Source of the DNA: Streptomyces dioscori
GTDB taxonomy: Bacteria; Actinomycetota; Actinomycetes; Streptomycetales; Streptomycetaceae
Length of the DNA stretch: 64,000 nucleotides
NCBI RefSeq assembly: GCF_003024195.1
Contig: NZ_KZ679039.1
Span: 598,285-662,284 of the forward strand
Direction of reading: 5' to 3'
Below are positions 45,595 through 54,915 of this stretch, piece after piece (positions within the stretch are counted from its first letter, which is position 1; the number at the start of each line of letters is the position of its first letter). The notes under the pieces are model-generated. The model made no database searches. It saw only the letters and a list, made by a program, of their open reading frames with translations, and was not told the origin of the DNA. Made by a program: the position numbers and the translations under genes.

Positions 45595-47565
45595 ATGTCG
45601 GAGGCGGAGCAGTCGGGAGCATCCCGTCAGGACGATGGTGGACGTCTCCTCGCCGGGCGGTACCGGCTGGGAGGAGTCCTCGGCCGTGGCGGCATGGGCA
45701 CCGTGTGGCGGGCGGAGGACGAGACGCTGGGCCGCACGGTCGCCGTGAAGGAACTGCGGCTGCCGCCGCGTATCGACGAGGACGAGAAGCGCCGGCTGAT
45801 CACCCGGACCTTCCGCGAGGCCAAGGCGATCGCACGGATCCGGAACAACAGCGCGGTGACCGTCTACGACGTGGTCGACGAGGACGACCGGCCGTGGATC
45901 GTGATGGAACTGGTCGAGGGCAAGTCCCTCGCCGAGGTGATCCGTGAGGACGGTCTGCTCACGTCCAGGCGCGCGGCCGAGGTGGGCCTCGCGATCCTCG
46001 ACGTGCTGCGCTCGGCGCACCGCGAGGGCATCCTGCACCGCGACGTGAAGCCGTCGAACGTGCTCATCGGCAAGGACGGCCGGGTCGTCCTCACGGACTT
46101 CGGGATCGCCCAGGTCGAGGGCGACCCGTCCATCACCTCGACCGGCATGCTGGTCGGCGCGCCCTCGTACATCTCGCCGGAGCGGGCGCGCGGACACAAG
46201 CCGGGCCCCGCGGCCGATCTGTGGTCGCTGGGCGGCCTGTTGTACGCGGCGGTGGAGGGTGTGCCGCCGTACGACAAGGGATCCGCCATCGCGACGCTCA
46301 CCGCGGTGATGACGGAACCGGTGGAGCAGCCGAAGAACGCGGGCCCGCTGGAGAACGTCATCTACGGCCTTCTCGTCAAGGACCCCGAGCAGCGACTCGA
46401 CGACGCCGGTGCGCGGGCGATGCTCACCGAGATCATCAACACGCCCGAGCGCAAGGACGAGCCGGAGCCGGTGGACGCGACGAAGGTCGTGCCGCTGCCG
46501 GACCTGCCCTCGGACAAGTCCTCCGGCCCTGCCAAGAAGGGGACTTCGGGCGGCAAGAAGAAGGCCGCCGCCGCGGCGGCCCTGGCTTCCGCGTCGGCCG
46601 CCGCGCCGGCATCCGCCGCCTCGCCTTCCGGACCGGGCGCTGCTTCCGGCGCGAAGTCCCAGGCCGCGGGCACCGGTGCAGCCGCTTCCGGCAAGAACCG
46701 GGACGCTGTCGCTTCAGGACTGAACTCCAGTGCGGTGGGCGGAAATCCAGGCGATTCCGGGCCCGCGTACTCCCGGGGTACGACGTCCAGGGCGCCGCTC
46801 ACCGATGTGGTGCCCCGGCGGACACTGGTGATCATCGCCGTCGTCGTGGCGCTGGCCGTGCTCGGCACGATCCTCGCCGTCACGCTGGGTGGCGACGACG
46901 GCTCGGGCGCCAAGGAGAACAAGGGCGGCGACGACAAGTCGACGTCCAGTGGCGCGAACGCGGGAAGCGACACCAAACAGGACGAGAACAGCGGCACCGA
47001 TTCGGACGACGACGGCAAGACGGACTCCTCCGGCGGGAGCGCGACGAAGGAGAGTTCGCCGAGCGCCAGCGCCTCCGGTGAGTCGAGCGGATCGGATGGG
47101 TCGGAAGAAGACTCCGACAGCGGTTCGGGCAGCGGGGTCGAGTCGACGCACAGGGACGGGCAGGGCTTCTCGATCGGCCTGCCCAAGGGCTGGAAATACC
47201 AGTCCACGGATGCGGCCGGCGCCCGGTTCGCCGGTCCCGACGGACAGAAGCTGCTGGTCGGCTGGACCACGACGCCCAAGGACGATCCGGTGGCGGACTG
47301 GAAGAACCAGGAGCGGTCCATGGGGCGGTCGCAGTATCAGCGGATCCGAATAGAGAAGGTGGACTACCGCGGCTGGAACACGGCCGACTGGGAATTCACC
47401 TACGTGGACGGCGGCACGAAATACCGGTCCATAGACCGTGGCTTCGTCGTCAATGACAGCCAGGGATATGCGCTCATGTACACCGCGAAGGACTCGAAAT
47501 GGGACACCGGGCTTCGCAAGGACACGTGGCGCACGCTGACGACATCGTTCGAACCGAAGTCCTGA
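45595..47565 (+). CDS. Membrane Ser/Thr protein kinase 1
   Basis: 656 aa from ATG 45595 with GAGGGG upstream. The Hanks-type kinase domain is at about 21-285: Gly loop LGRGGMG, Lys52 (VAVKEL), HRDVKPSN (Asp150), DFG (168-170), SPE, DLWSLG. An Ala/Ser/Lys-rich juxtamembrane linker, one membrane helix (about 410-431) and an acidic Ser/Gly/Asp linker follow. The extracytoplasmic domain (about 525-656) has GFSIGLPKGWK and a WEFTY motif, shared with its neighbours. No PASTA domains. It heads a run of five related genes. The ligand is unknown. Confidence 0.93.
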   Translation: MSEAEQSGASRQDDGGRLLAGRYRLGGVLGRGGMGTVWRAEDETLGRTVAVKELRLPPRIDEDEKRRLITRTFREAKAIARIRNNSAVTVYDVVDEDDRPWIVMELVEGKSLAEVIREDGLLTSRRAAEVGLAILDVLRSAHREGILHRDVKPSNVLIGKDGRVVLTDFGIAQVEGDPSITSTGMLVGAPSYISPERARGHKPGPAADLWSLGGLLYAAVEGVPPYDKGSAIATLTAVMTEPVEQPKNAGPLENVIYGLLVKDPEQRLDDAGARAMLTEIINTPERKDEPEPVDATKVVPLPDLPSDKSSGPAKKGTSGGKKKAAAAAALASASAAAPASAASPSGPGAASGAKSQAAGTGAAASGKNRDAVASGLNSSAVGGNPGDSGPAYSRGTTSRAPLTDVVPRRTLVIIAVVVALAVLGTILAVTLGGDDGSGAKENKGGDDKSTSSGANAGSDTKQDENSGTDSDDDGKTDSSGGSATKESSPSASASGESSGSDGSEEDSDSGSGSGVESTHRDGQGFSIGLPKGWKYQSTDAAGARFAGPDGQKLLVGWTTTPKDDPVADWKNQERSMGRSQYQRIRIEKVDYRGWNTADWEFTYVDGGTKYRSIDRGFVVNDSQGYALMYTAKDSKWDTGLRKDTWRTLTTSFEPKS

Positions 47566-47719
47566 GGGTCACGGGTCAATTGAGATCTCCTATCTCCTCA
47601 TGACGGGTTGCCTCCGGCACGTATCGTGAGTGGTTGCGGACCGTACGCAGCCACAACTGCAGCCACTACGGGACGCATGGCGAACGGATTTGACCAACCG
47701 GGCGGCCGGGGGAGGCATC

Positions 47720-50692
47720 GTGGAGGACTATGCGGGACGGGTGCTCGCCGACCGCTACCGCTTGCCGCTCCCGACGACCGACGAGTACGAGCCCGCCGAG
47801 TCGTCCCGCGCCTGGGACACCTACAGCGGACAGGAAGTCCTGGTCCGGCAGGTGCCGTTGCCCGAGGTCGTCGAGGCGGAGGTGCTCGACTCGGACGGGC
47901 TGCCCGACGGGTTCGTGGCGCGGGACGCCAGGACGCGGGACGGCGGGGTGCGGCGGTCGTCCGCTCGGACCACACGGCGGCCCACCGAGCCGGCCGTGCG
48001 ACGGGCGATCGAGGCCGCCCAGGCCGCGGCGCAGATACCTGACCACCCCCGGCTCGACCAGGTCTTCGACGTGTTCGCCGAGGGCGGCTCGCTGTGGATA
48101 GTGAGCGAGCTGGTACCCGCGCGGGAGCTCGCGGCACTGCTCGCCGAGGGACCGCTGAGCCCGTACCGGGCCGCCGAGGTGGCCTCCGACGTGCTGACGG
48201 CCCTGCGGGTGCTGCACGCGCACGGCTGGGTGCACCGGAACATCACCGCGCGCACGGTGCTCGTCTGCGACGACGGCCGGGTGATGCTCACGGGCCTTGC
48301 CTCGGGGGCCGCGGAAGAGGCGCTGTGCGGGTACGACCCGGTGCCGGCCGCCGAGGGTGATGCCGGACCGGGCGGGTCGGCGGGGCGGGCGGGCCAGGCG
48401 GAACACGCAGGACGTGCAGGTCAGGCCGGTCCGACAGGTGCGGGCGGTTCGTCCGGGCACGCGTCCCGGCCCGGTGGCGCCGTCGGGCAGCTCGGCCAGT
48501 CCTCCGGCGCTCCGGGCCGCTCCGTCGGACAGGCGGTGCCCGGAGCGCGTGGTCCGGACGGCGGCCGCGGAGCGGTCGAGGCCGTGCGCGGGGGCGGCGG
48601 CACAGGCGCGCTGCCCGTCCCGCAAGCACATGCACAGGCACATACGCAGGGCCAGGCGCATATGCAGGGCCAGGGCCAGGGGCAGCAGAGCCAGGGTCAG
48701 AGCCAGGGCCGGACACAGTCGCAGGCGCATGCCTCGGACATGGCGCAGCGGGCGCTGGATGCCGGCGGAGACGTACGGGCCGCGCGGGCCGGGGCCATCG
48801 CTGCCTACCGCGCGGGTGCGCGAGCGGCGGCCCGCGTGCAGGAGGAGCAGCGGGACGGCGGGAACGCTGCGTTGCCCGCTCCGCGGTCGCTGCCCGCCGG
48901 GGGCGATACGGAGGCCGGTCAGGCCTCGGGGCCGATCTCGGGCCGGATAGCCGGGCAAGGGGTGGAGCACACGTCGCCGCCGGGGCAGATCGCAGACCCG
49001 TACGGGGTGGGCGGAGCGGGACTGCCGGGCGCGTGGCACGGTGCGGGGCCGCGCAGCGGGGCCCCCGCAGTCGGAGGCCCCGGGCAGGTCCGGCCTCCCG
49101 CGCTTCCCGACGGCCGCAGCGGCGGTCACGGCGGGATCGGTGGGAACGGCGGGACAGCAGGTGGGACCGGTGGGGCGACCGACGGCCGGGGGACTGAGGC
49201 CGTCGCGTACGGCGCCGGATACGCGCCGTCGGCCGACCACACCTCCGCGGCTCCCGGCGCGGGAGCGGGCGCGGGCGCAGAGCTCGGAACCGGCACTGGC
49301 ACCGGCATGGGTACCGGCACCGGCATGGGTACCGGCACAGAGATCGGCACGGGTACAGGCGGGGCGTCCACGCAGTGGAATCAGCTCGCCGCCGCTGCCG
49401 CCACCCGGCGGGGCCCGGCGACCGCGCTGGCCGCGGAGCGGGCACGGCAGGCACGGATGGCCGTCGTGGGGCCCGTCACCGAGCGCTGGGCGCCCGAGCA
49501 GGCCGGACCCGTGCACGAGAACTGGCAGCTGGCCGCGCCGATCGGGCCCGCGACCGACCTGTGGGCGCTGGGCGCGCTGCTCTTCCGCGCCGTACAGGGT
49601 CACGCGCCCTACCCCGAGGAGAGCACCGCCGAGCTGGTGCAGCTGGTGTGCGCGGAGCCGCCCGCCTTCGCGGAGGAGTGCGGTCCGCTGCGGCCCGTCG
49701 TGGAGTCGCTGCTGCGCCAGGACCCCACCGAGCGCCTGGACTTCGAGGAACTGCGGGGCTGGCTGCGCTCGCTGGTGCGGTCGGCGCCCGAGCCGGAGGC
49801 GGGCACGTTCGTCATAGCGGCACCGCCGGTGGACCCCAGGCGTCTTCCCGTCGTACGCCGTCGGGGTGAGCTGGTCCGCAGGCGTCGCGCGGGGCTGCCG
49901 GCGACCACCCCCCACGGCCGCCACAAGCGGGGCAAGCAGGGCAAGGAGGCCAAGCCCCGCAGACTCGGCCGGACGTTGCTTCTGCTGATCCTGCTCCTCA
50001 TGGCCGCGGCCGTCGCGTACGCCGTGGCGTTCATGCCGAAGAACGACTCCGGCGGTGAGCGCACGGGTTCCGCGGGCGATGTCGTCGCCCCCACTCCCGG
50101 TCACTCCGGGGACACCGGAGCGGGGTCGGACGGGAACGCGAGCTCCGATCCGCAGGGCGAGAAGTCGCCGGGCGACAAGGGCAGTCCGAGTCCGACGCGC
50201 TCGTCCAGTTCGACGGCCCAGACCACTGGCCCCGAGCTTCCGCAGGGCTTCACCCTGCGCAAGGACTCCGAGGGGTTCCGGGTCGCGGTCGCCAACGGCT
50301 GGGATCGGACGGGAAAGAACGGACGCGGCCAGGTCGTCTACTCGCAGGGCAAGTTCGAGCTGCTGGTCGTGCCCGGACGCGACACGACCGAGGAGTTCGG
50401 CAGCGATCCGATGTCCTACCAGCGGGAGGACGAGCGGGAGTTGCAGCCGTTCCGCGACTCGACCTGGGCCACGTCCAGCGGGATGCGGCGGATCGACGTG
50501 GGCGGACGGGCCATGGCCGAGGGGCAGTTCACCTGGCAGGACTCCACGGGGAGCGAGGTCTACGTACGGAACCTCGTGATCATCGCCGGCGGGAAGTACC
50601 ACGTGCTGCAGCTGCGCGGTCCGGAGGCCGAGCGGGACGAGGTGACGCGGCTCTACGAGCAGGCGTCGTCGACGTACCAGATCGCTGATTGA
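47720..50692 (+). CDS. Membrane pseudokinase with large disordered insertion
   Basis: 990 aa from GTG 47720 (GGGGGAGGCATC upstream); a GTG at 47630 lacks a good site. The kinase fold is recognisable (DRYRLPLP, IVSELVPARELAALL, VLTALRVLHAHGW) but catalytic residues are gone: no Gly loop, VRQVPL in place of VAVK, HRN for HRD, TGLAS for DFG. About 390 residues of Gly/Ala/Gln-rich sequence (about 208-597) are inserted before the C-lobe (IGPATDLWALGALLF). A membrane helix (about 750-771) and the cluster-type extracytoplasmic domain (GFRVAVANGWD, GQFTW) follow. Probably a regulatory scaffold. Confidence 0.85.
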   Translation: MEDYAGRVLADRYRLPLPTTDEYEPAESSRAWDTYSGQEVLVRQVPLPEVVEAEVLDSDGLPDGFVARDARTRDGGVRRSSARTTRRPTEPAVRRAIEAAQAAAQIPDHPRLDQVFDVFAEGGSLWIVSELVPARELAALLAEGPLSPYRAAEVASDVLTALRVLHAHGWVHRNITARTVLVCDDGRVMLTGLASGAAEEALCGYDPVPAAEGDAGPGGSAGRAGQAEHAGRAGQAGPTGAGGSSGHASRPGGAVGQLGQSSGAPGRSVGQAVPGARGPDGGRGAVEAVRGGGGTGALPVPQAHAQAHTQGQAHMQGQGQGQQSQGQSQGRTQSQAHASDMAQRALDAGGDVRAARAGAIAAYRAGARAAARVQEEQRDGGNAALPAPRSLPAGGDTEAGQASGPISGRIAGQGVEHTSPPGQIADPYGVGGAGLPGAWHGAGPRSGAPAVGGPGQVRPPALPDGRSGGHGGIGGNGGTAGGTGGATDGRGTEAVAYGAGYAPSADHTSAAPGAGAGAGAELGTGTGTGMGTGTGMGTGTEIGTGTGGASTQWNQLAAAAATRRGPATALAAERARQARMAVVGPVTERWAPEQAGPVHENWQLAAPIGPATDLWALGALLFRAVQGHAPYPEESTAELVQLVCAEPPAFAEECGPLRPVVESLLRQDPTERLDFEELRGWLRSLVRSAPEPEAGTFVIAAPPVDPRRLPVVRRRGELVRRRRAGLPATTPHGRHKRGKQGKEAKPRRLGRTLLLLILLLMAAAVAYAVAFMPKNDSGGERTGSAGDVVAPTPGHSGDTGAGSDGNASSDPQGEKSPGDKGSPSPTRSSSSTAQTTGPELPQGFTLRKDSEGFRVAVANGWDRTGKNGRGQVVYSQGKFELLVVPGRDTTEEFGSDPMSYQREDERELQPFRDSTWATSSGMRRIDVGGRAMAEGQFTWQDSTGSEVYVRNLVIIAGGKYHVLQLRGPEAERDEVTRLYEQASSTYQIAD

Positions 50693-50783
50693 TGCCGTAC
50701 GGGGTTCACCGGGGCATCGGTTGATGCCGTGCGGGGTCACCGGGTCACCGGATGTTGTCGTGCGGGGTCACCGGGTCACCGGG
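50690..50783 (+). repeat. Three tandem repeats of about 31 bp at the pseudokinase stop
   Basis: Units 50690-50721, 50722-50752 and 50753-50783, pattern TGATGCCGTGCGGGGTCACC then GGGTCACCGG. The first begins exactly with the TGA stop codon. A partial fourth (TGATGTGGCG) follows. Confidence 0.85.
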
Positions 50784-50984
50784 TGATGTGGCGTCATCAC
50801 ACCCTGCAGCCAGGGGGCTTGTGCGGCCGTGACACCGGGTTGCCGTCAACGCCCGATCACCGGGCGGCAACCGTTCGTTCATACCCGTGGGAACCGTCAC
50901 AGTGCTGTCTCCGTAGGACCCCGCCGGTTCCCTGGGTGCGTGCCGGTCCTTAGTCTGACCCTGTCAAGAGCATTGCGGGGAAAC

Positions 50985-52865
50985 GTGAATCAGATGCAGG
51001 GCCTGCTTCTCGCAGGCCGCTACCGGCTCGCCGACTCCATCGGCAGTGGCGGCATGGGCCGGGTATGGCGTGCGCGCGACGAAGTGCTGCACCGCTCCGT
51101 CGCCATCAAGGAGCTGACGGCCGCGCTCTACGTGTCCGAGAGCGAGCAGGCCGTCCTCCTCGCCCGAACCCGGGCCGAGGCCAGGGCCGCCGCACGCATC
51201 AACCACTCGGCCGTCGTCACCGTGCACGACGTACTGGAACACGACGGCCGCCCGTGGATCGTCATGGAGCTGGTCGAGGGCGGCTCGCTCGCCGACGCCG
51301 TCAAGGACGCGGGACGCATCGAGCCCAGGGAGGCGGCCCGGGTCGGGCTGTGGGTCCTGCGCGCGCTGCGGGCCGCGCACTCCGCCGGCGTACTGCACCG
51401 CGACGTCAAACCCGGCAACGTACTGATCTCCCACGACCGGCGCGTGCTGCTCACCGACTTCGGGATCGCCCAGGTCGAGGGGGACACGACGATCACCCGT
51501 ACCGGCGAGATCGTCGGGTCGGTCGACTATCTGGCGCCGGAGCGCATCCGCGGCCAGGACCCGGGCCCGTCCGCCGACCTGTGGGCGCTCGGCGCCACGC
51601 TCTACACGGCCGTCGAGGGCCGGTCGCCGTTCCGGCGGACCACACCGCTGACGACCATGCAGGCCGTCGTCGGCGAGGAGCCCGACGCCCCGGAGAACGC
51701 GGGCCCGCTCACCTCCGTCATCACCGCCCTGCTGCGCAAGGACCCCGCCGAGCGGCCCGGTCCCGACGAGGCCGAGCAGATGCTCGCCGAGGCGGCGGAG
51801 GGGCGGGCGCCCGACGCGGCGCAGGCCTATGTGCCGACGCAGCACGGGGACAGCGCGCGGGACCCCCGGGGAACGTACGGGCAGGGAATTCCGGGCGCGT
51901 ACGGGCCCGCGCAGCCCGCCGGCGCTTCCGGATCCGGCGCTTCCGGGTCCACCGCTTCCGGGTCCGCCGGTCCTGGGTTCGGTGGTGCCGGGTCCGAGGA
52001 CGCCACCCATGCCGTCGCGCACGGGTCGCAGGGGTCGCACGGCTTCAACGGGTCTGCGGGCGGCCAGTATCCGCAAAGTCCCGGTTCCTACGGCGGCCCG
52101 GACGGCCGTGACACCTACGGCAGTCACGGCCGGCCCGCACCCGATCCGGCCGTCGCCACCGCGAACCAGCCGGCGGTGGTCGGGCGGTCCGGGCGGCGAC
52201 GGTTCCGTACCGTCGCCGCGGTCGTGCTGGCGGCCGCGCTCGTCGGCGGTGGCGGTGTCGCGGCGATGCTGCTCGCGGACGGCTGGGGGGACGACGACGC
52301 GTCGAACTCCTCGAACCACTCCTCGCCGCCCAGGACCCCGTCCCCCTCGGGCTCGGGCGGTGAGGACGACGGAAAGCAGACCGAGGCGGCCCAGACCGGT
52401 GACGTGCCCGCGGGCTGGGAGCGGGTCGACGACCCCGAGGGTTTCAGCCTCGTACTGCCCGAAGGCTGGAAGCGGCAGGTCGAGGGCACGCAGGTCGACT
52501 ACACGCCCGACGCCGGTGAGCACTTCGTCCGCATCGCCGTGGACGACTCGCCGGACTTCGACAATCCGTACCGGCATCTCGTCGATCTGGAGCAGCAGAT
52601 ATCGGGGCGGCTGAGCGAGTACCAGCGGGTCGGTCTGGAGTCGAACACCTTCCGGGACCGGCCTGGGGCGCTGTGGGACTTCACGTGGACCGCGCTGGGG
52701 AAGGACACGGAGTTTCCTGGGCCTCGGCGGGCCATCGAGCAGGCGTATCTCGGCCGGGACGGGGTCGAGTACGTGATCTATATGTCCGCGCCCGCGGATG
52801 ACTGGGGGACTGCTCGGGAGCAGTTCGACACGGTTTTGCGGGGGTGGCAGGTGCCGGAGTCCTAG
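50985..52865 (+). CDS. Membrane Ser/Thr protein kinase 3
   Basis: 626 aa from GTG 50985 (GCGGGGAAAC upstream); ATG 50994 is an alternative. The intact kinase domain covers about 9-270: IGSGGMG, Lys42 (VAIKEL), HRDVKPGN, DFG, APE, DLWALG. A Gly/Ser-rich linker with repeated ASGS units precedes a membrane helix (about 405-430). The extracytoplasmic domain opens with GFSLVLPEGWK and contains ALWDFTW, as in the other kinases. A TTAGTCTGA string about 35 bp upstream may be its -10 region. Confidence 0.93.
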   Translation: MNQMQGLLLAGRYRLADSIGSGGMGRVWRARDEVLHRSVAIKELTAALYVSESEQAVLLARTRAEARAAARINHSAVVTVHDVLEHDGRPWIVMELVEGGSLADAVKDAGRIEPREAARVGLWVLRALRAAHSAGVLHRDVKPGNVLISHDRRVLLTDFGIAQVEGDTTITRTGEIVGSVDYLAPERIRGQDPGPSADLWALGATLYTAVEGRSPFRRTTPLTTMQAVVGEEPDAPENAGPLTSVITALLRKDPAERPGPDEAEQMLAEAAEGRAPDAAQAYVPTQHGDSARDPRGTYGQGIPGAYGPAQPAGASGSGASGSTASGSAGPGFGGAGSEDATHAVAHGSQGSHGFNGSAGGQYPQSPGSYGGPDGRDTYGSHGRPAPDPAVATANQPAVVGRSGRRRFRTVAAVVLAAALVGGGGVAAMLLADGWGDDDASNSSNHSSPPRTPSPSGSGGEDDGKQTEAAQTGDVPAGWERVDDPEGFSLVLPEGWKRQVEGTQVDYTPDAGEHFVRIAVDDSPDFDNPYRHLVDLEQQISGRLSEYQRVGLESNTFRDRPGALWDFTWTALGKDTEFPGPRRAIEQAYLGRDGVEYVIYMSAPADDWGTAREQFDTVLRGWQVPES

Positions 52866-52920
52866 TGTGCGCTCGGCACTGGCCGGGAGTTCGTCGGCTG
52901 CGGGCCGGTGGGGGCTGGTC

Positions 52921-53063
52921 GCGCAGTTCCCCGCGCCCCTAAAAGCAGAAGACAAAAGACCGCGCCGTTCCCCGCGCCCCTGGGGGCCACAGGCCGAAGA
53001 CTGTGCCGTTCGCCGCGCCCCTGGGGGCTACAGGCCAAGGACTGTGCCGTTCGCCGCGTCCCT
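52921..53063 (+). repeat. Four direct intergenic-repeat copies, period about 41 bp
   Basis: Cores at 52921-52940, 52962-52981, 53002-53022 and 53043-53063. The last two carry GTTCGCCGCG instead of GTTCCCCGCG, and spacers share A(A)GACTGTGCC and AGGCC. The array sits between kinases 3 and 4. Confidence 0.85.
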
Positions 53064-53147
53064 TCGGGGTGTGGCCTAGTCGGTTGTCGGCCAACCCTCG
53101 TTGCGTGGGCCCGGAAGGGTTCCGTCCGTTGCGGCATGATGGGGGCC

Positions 53148-54815
53148 ATGGCGACCGAGGGGGAAAGACCGGAGGACAACGCCCGTGTCATCGCGGGGCG
53201 TTACCGCCTGGAAGCCAGAATCGGCCGCGGTGGCATGGGTGTCGTGTGGCGGGCCACGGACCAGTTGCTGGCCCGGCAGGTCGCGGTCAAGGAACTCGCC
53301 GTCGACGCCTCGCTCTCGGCGGCGGAGTCCCGGCTGCAGCGGGAACGCACCCTGCGCGAGGCGCGCGCGATCGCGCAGTTGCGCCATCCGCACATCATCG
53401 TCGTGCACGACGTCGTCGAGCAGGACGAACGCCCGTACATCGTCATGGACCTCCTCGAAGGAGGTTCGCTCGCCGAGCGCATCTCCCGGTCCGGGCCCGT
53501 CGGCCCGGTCGAGGCGGCGCGGATGGGCATCGACCTGCTCAGCGCGCTGCGCAAGGCGCACGACGCCGGTGTCCTGCACCGCGACCTGAAACCCGCGAAC
53601 GTACTCCTCACCCTGTCCGGCATCGTCGTCCTCACCGACTTCGGTGTCGCGCAGGTCGCGGGCGCCACGACGCTCACCGAGAGCGGGTCGTTCGTGGGGT
53701 CGCCCGAGTACACCGCACCCGAGCGGATGTCGGGCGTCAGGACCGGCCCCGAGTCCGACCTGTGGTCGCTGGGCGCACTGCTCTGCACGGCCCTGAGCGG
53801 CGAATCCCCTTTCCGCCGCGACTCGTTGGGCGGCACGCTGCACGCGGTGGTCGTCGACGACATACTGCCGCCCGCCGCCGCCGGACCCCTGCTGCCTGTC
53901 GTGCGCGGCCTGCTCGAACGTGATCCGGAGCGGCGGCTCGACGCGGTCGAGGCGGAGCGGCTGTTACGGGTCTTTCTGGACACGGGCCGTATGCCGCAGG
54001 TCCCGCCCGGCTATACGCCCTCCCGCCGGGGCGCGTCAGGGCGGGGCACCTCGGGACGGGGCGCGGCGGGACGGGATCCCGGCATCTCGGCGTCGGCGTC
54101 GGCGGTCGCGGAACCGGCCGTGCCGCATCCGCTGAGAGCCCCCTTCGCCGTCTCCTCGTCGATGCGCAACGTGCTGATCGCGGCGGCCCTCGTCGCGGCG
54201 ATGGCCGTGGCGGGTGTGTCGGCGGCCGCGCTGCTGATGGGGGACGGCGGCAACGGGCCGACACTTCCGGGAGGTTCGGTCTCCTCGTCCCGTACGGCCA
54301 CCGGTGCCACGCCGAGCCCCGGTGTCAGCGCCACCGGCTCCCGGCCCACGGCCTCCGCCGGCCGCACGGTACCCACGGGATACCGTCTCGTCCGCGACGC
54401 GGCGGGCTTCTCGCTCGCCGTTCCCGTGGGCTTCACGCGTGAGGCGCAGGGCGAGCGCGTCTACTACATGTCGGCCGGCAAGACCTTCCGCATCGGCGTC
54501 GAGGTGTCGGCGCCGGAACCGGGCGGTCCGCTCGCGGTGATGGAACGCGCGGCCGAGAAGGGGCCCGACACCTACCCCGGATACCGCGACGGCCGGGTCA
54601 CCGAGACCACCCGATCCGGACGCCCCGCCGCGCTCTGGGAGTTCACCTGGGACGGCTTCAGCGCGGCGGAGGGTGCACGGCACATCTACGAACTGTGCTG
54701 GGAGGAGGACGGCCGGATGTACGACGTACTGGTGTCGTCGCCGGTCGGCAAGGCGCGGGAAGCGCGGGAGTACTTCGACGTCGCGGTGGACACCGTGGAG
54801 CGTAAGGGCTCATGA
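53148..54815 (+). CDS. Membrane Ser/Thr protein kinase 4 (contains a TTA codon)
   Basis: 555 aa from ATG 53148; ATGs at 53136 and 53139 are alternatives and no good ribosome-binding site is present. The kinase domain covers about 16-280: IGRGGMG, Lys48 (VAVKEL), HRDLKPAN, DFG, APE, DLWSLG. An Arg/Gly linker, a membrane helix (about 338-364) and an extracytoplasmic domain with GFSLAVPVGFT and ALWEFTW follow. One TTA leucine codon (53964-53966), in ERLLRVF at the end of the kinase domain, ties its translation to the bldA tRNA, unlike the other four genes. Confidence 0.93.
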   Translation: MATEGERPEDNARVIAGRYRLEARIGRGGMGVVWRATDQLLARQVAVKELAVDASLSAAESRLQRERTLREARAIAQLRHPHIIVVHDVVEQDERPYIVMDLLEGGSLAERISRSGPVGPVEAARMGIDLLSALRKAHDAGVLHRDLKPANVLLTLSGIVVLTDFGVAQVAGATTLTESGSFVGSPEYTAPERMSGVRTGPESDLWSLGALLCTALSGESPFRRDSLGGTLHAVVVDDILPPAAAGPLLPVVRGLLERDPERRLDAVEAERLLRVFLDTGRMPQVPPGYTPSRRGASGRGTSGRGAAGRDPGISASASAVAEPAVPHPLRAPFAVSSSMRNVLIAAALVAAMAVAGVSAAALLMGDGGNGPTLPGGSVSSSRTATGATPSPGVSATGSRPTASAGRTVPTGYRLVRDAAGFSLAVPVGFTREAQGERVYYMSAGKTFRIGVEVSAPEPGGPLAVMERAAEKGPDTYPGYRDGRVTETTRSGRPAALWEFTWDGFSAAEGARHIYELCWEEDGRMYDVLVSSPVGKAREAREYFDVAVDTVERKGS

Positions 54816-54915
54816 TTCGCATATCGCCGTAAAGCGTGCGTCGTGCGTCACGGGTCTGTGACCGGAAAGCGCCCAGGGTGGAGCGGAGGCGCCCGGCGCG
54901 ATAAGGATGGACCCC

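Noticed and set aside
47666..50740. About 1000-codon open frame antisense to the pseudokinase
   Set aside because: Composition is the complement of GC-rich coding sequence, rich in Arg/Pro/Gly, with no domain pattern.
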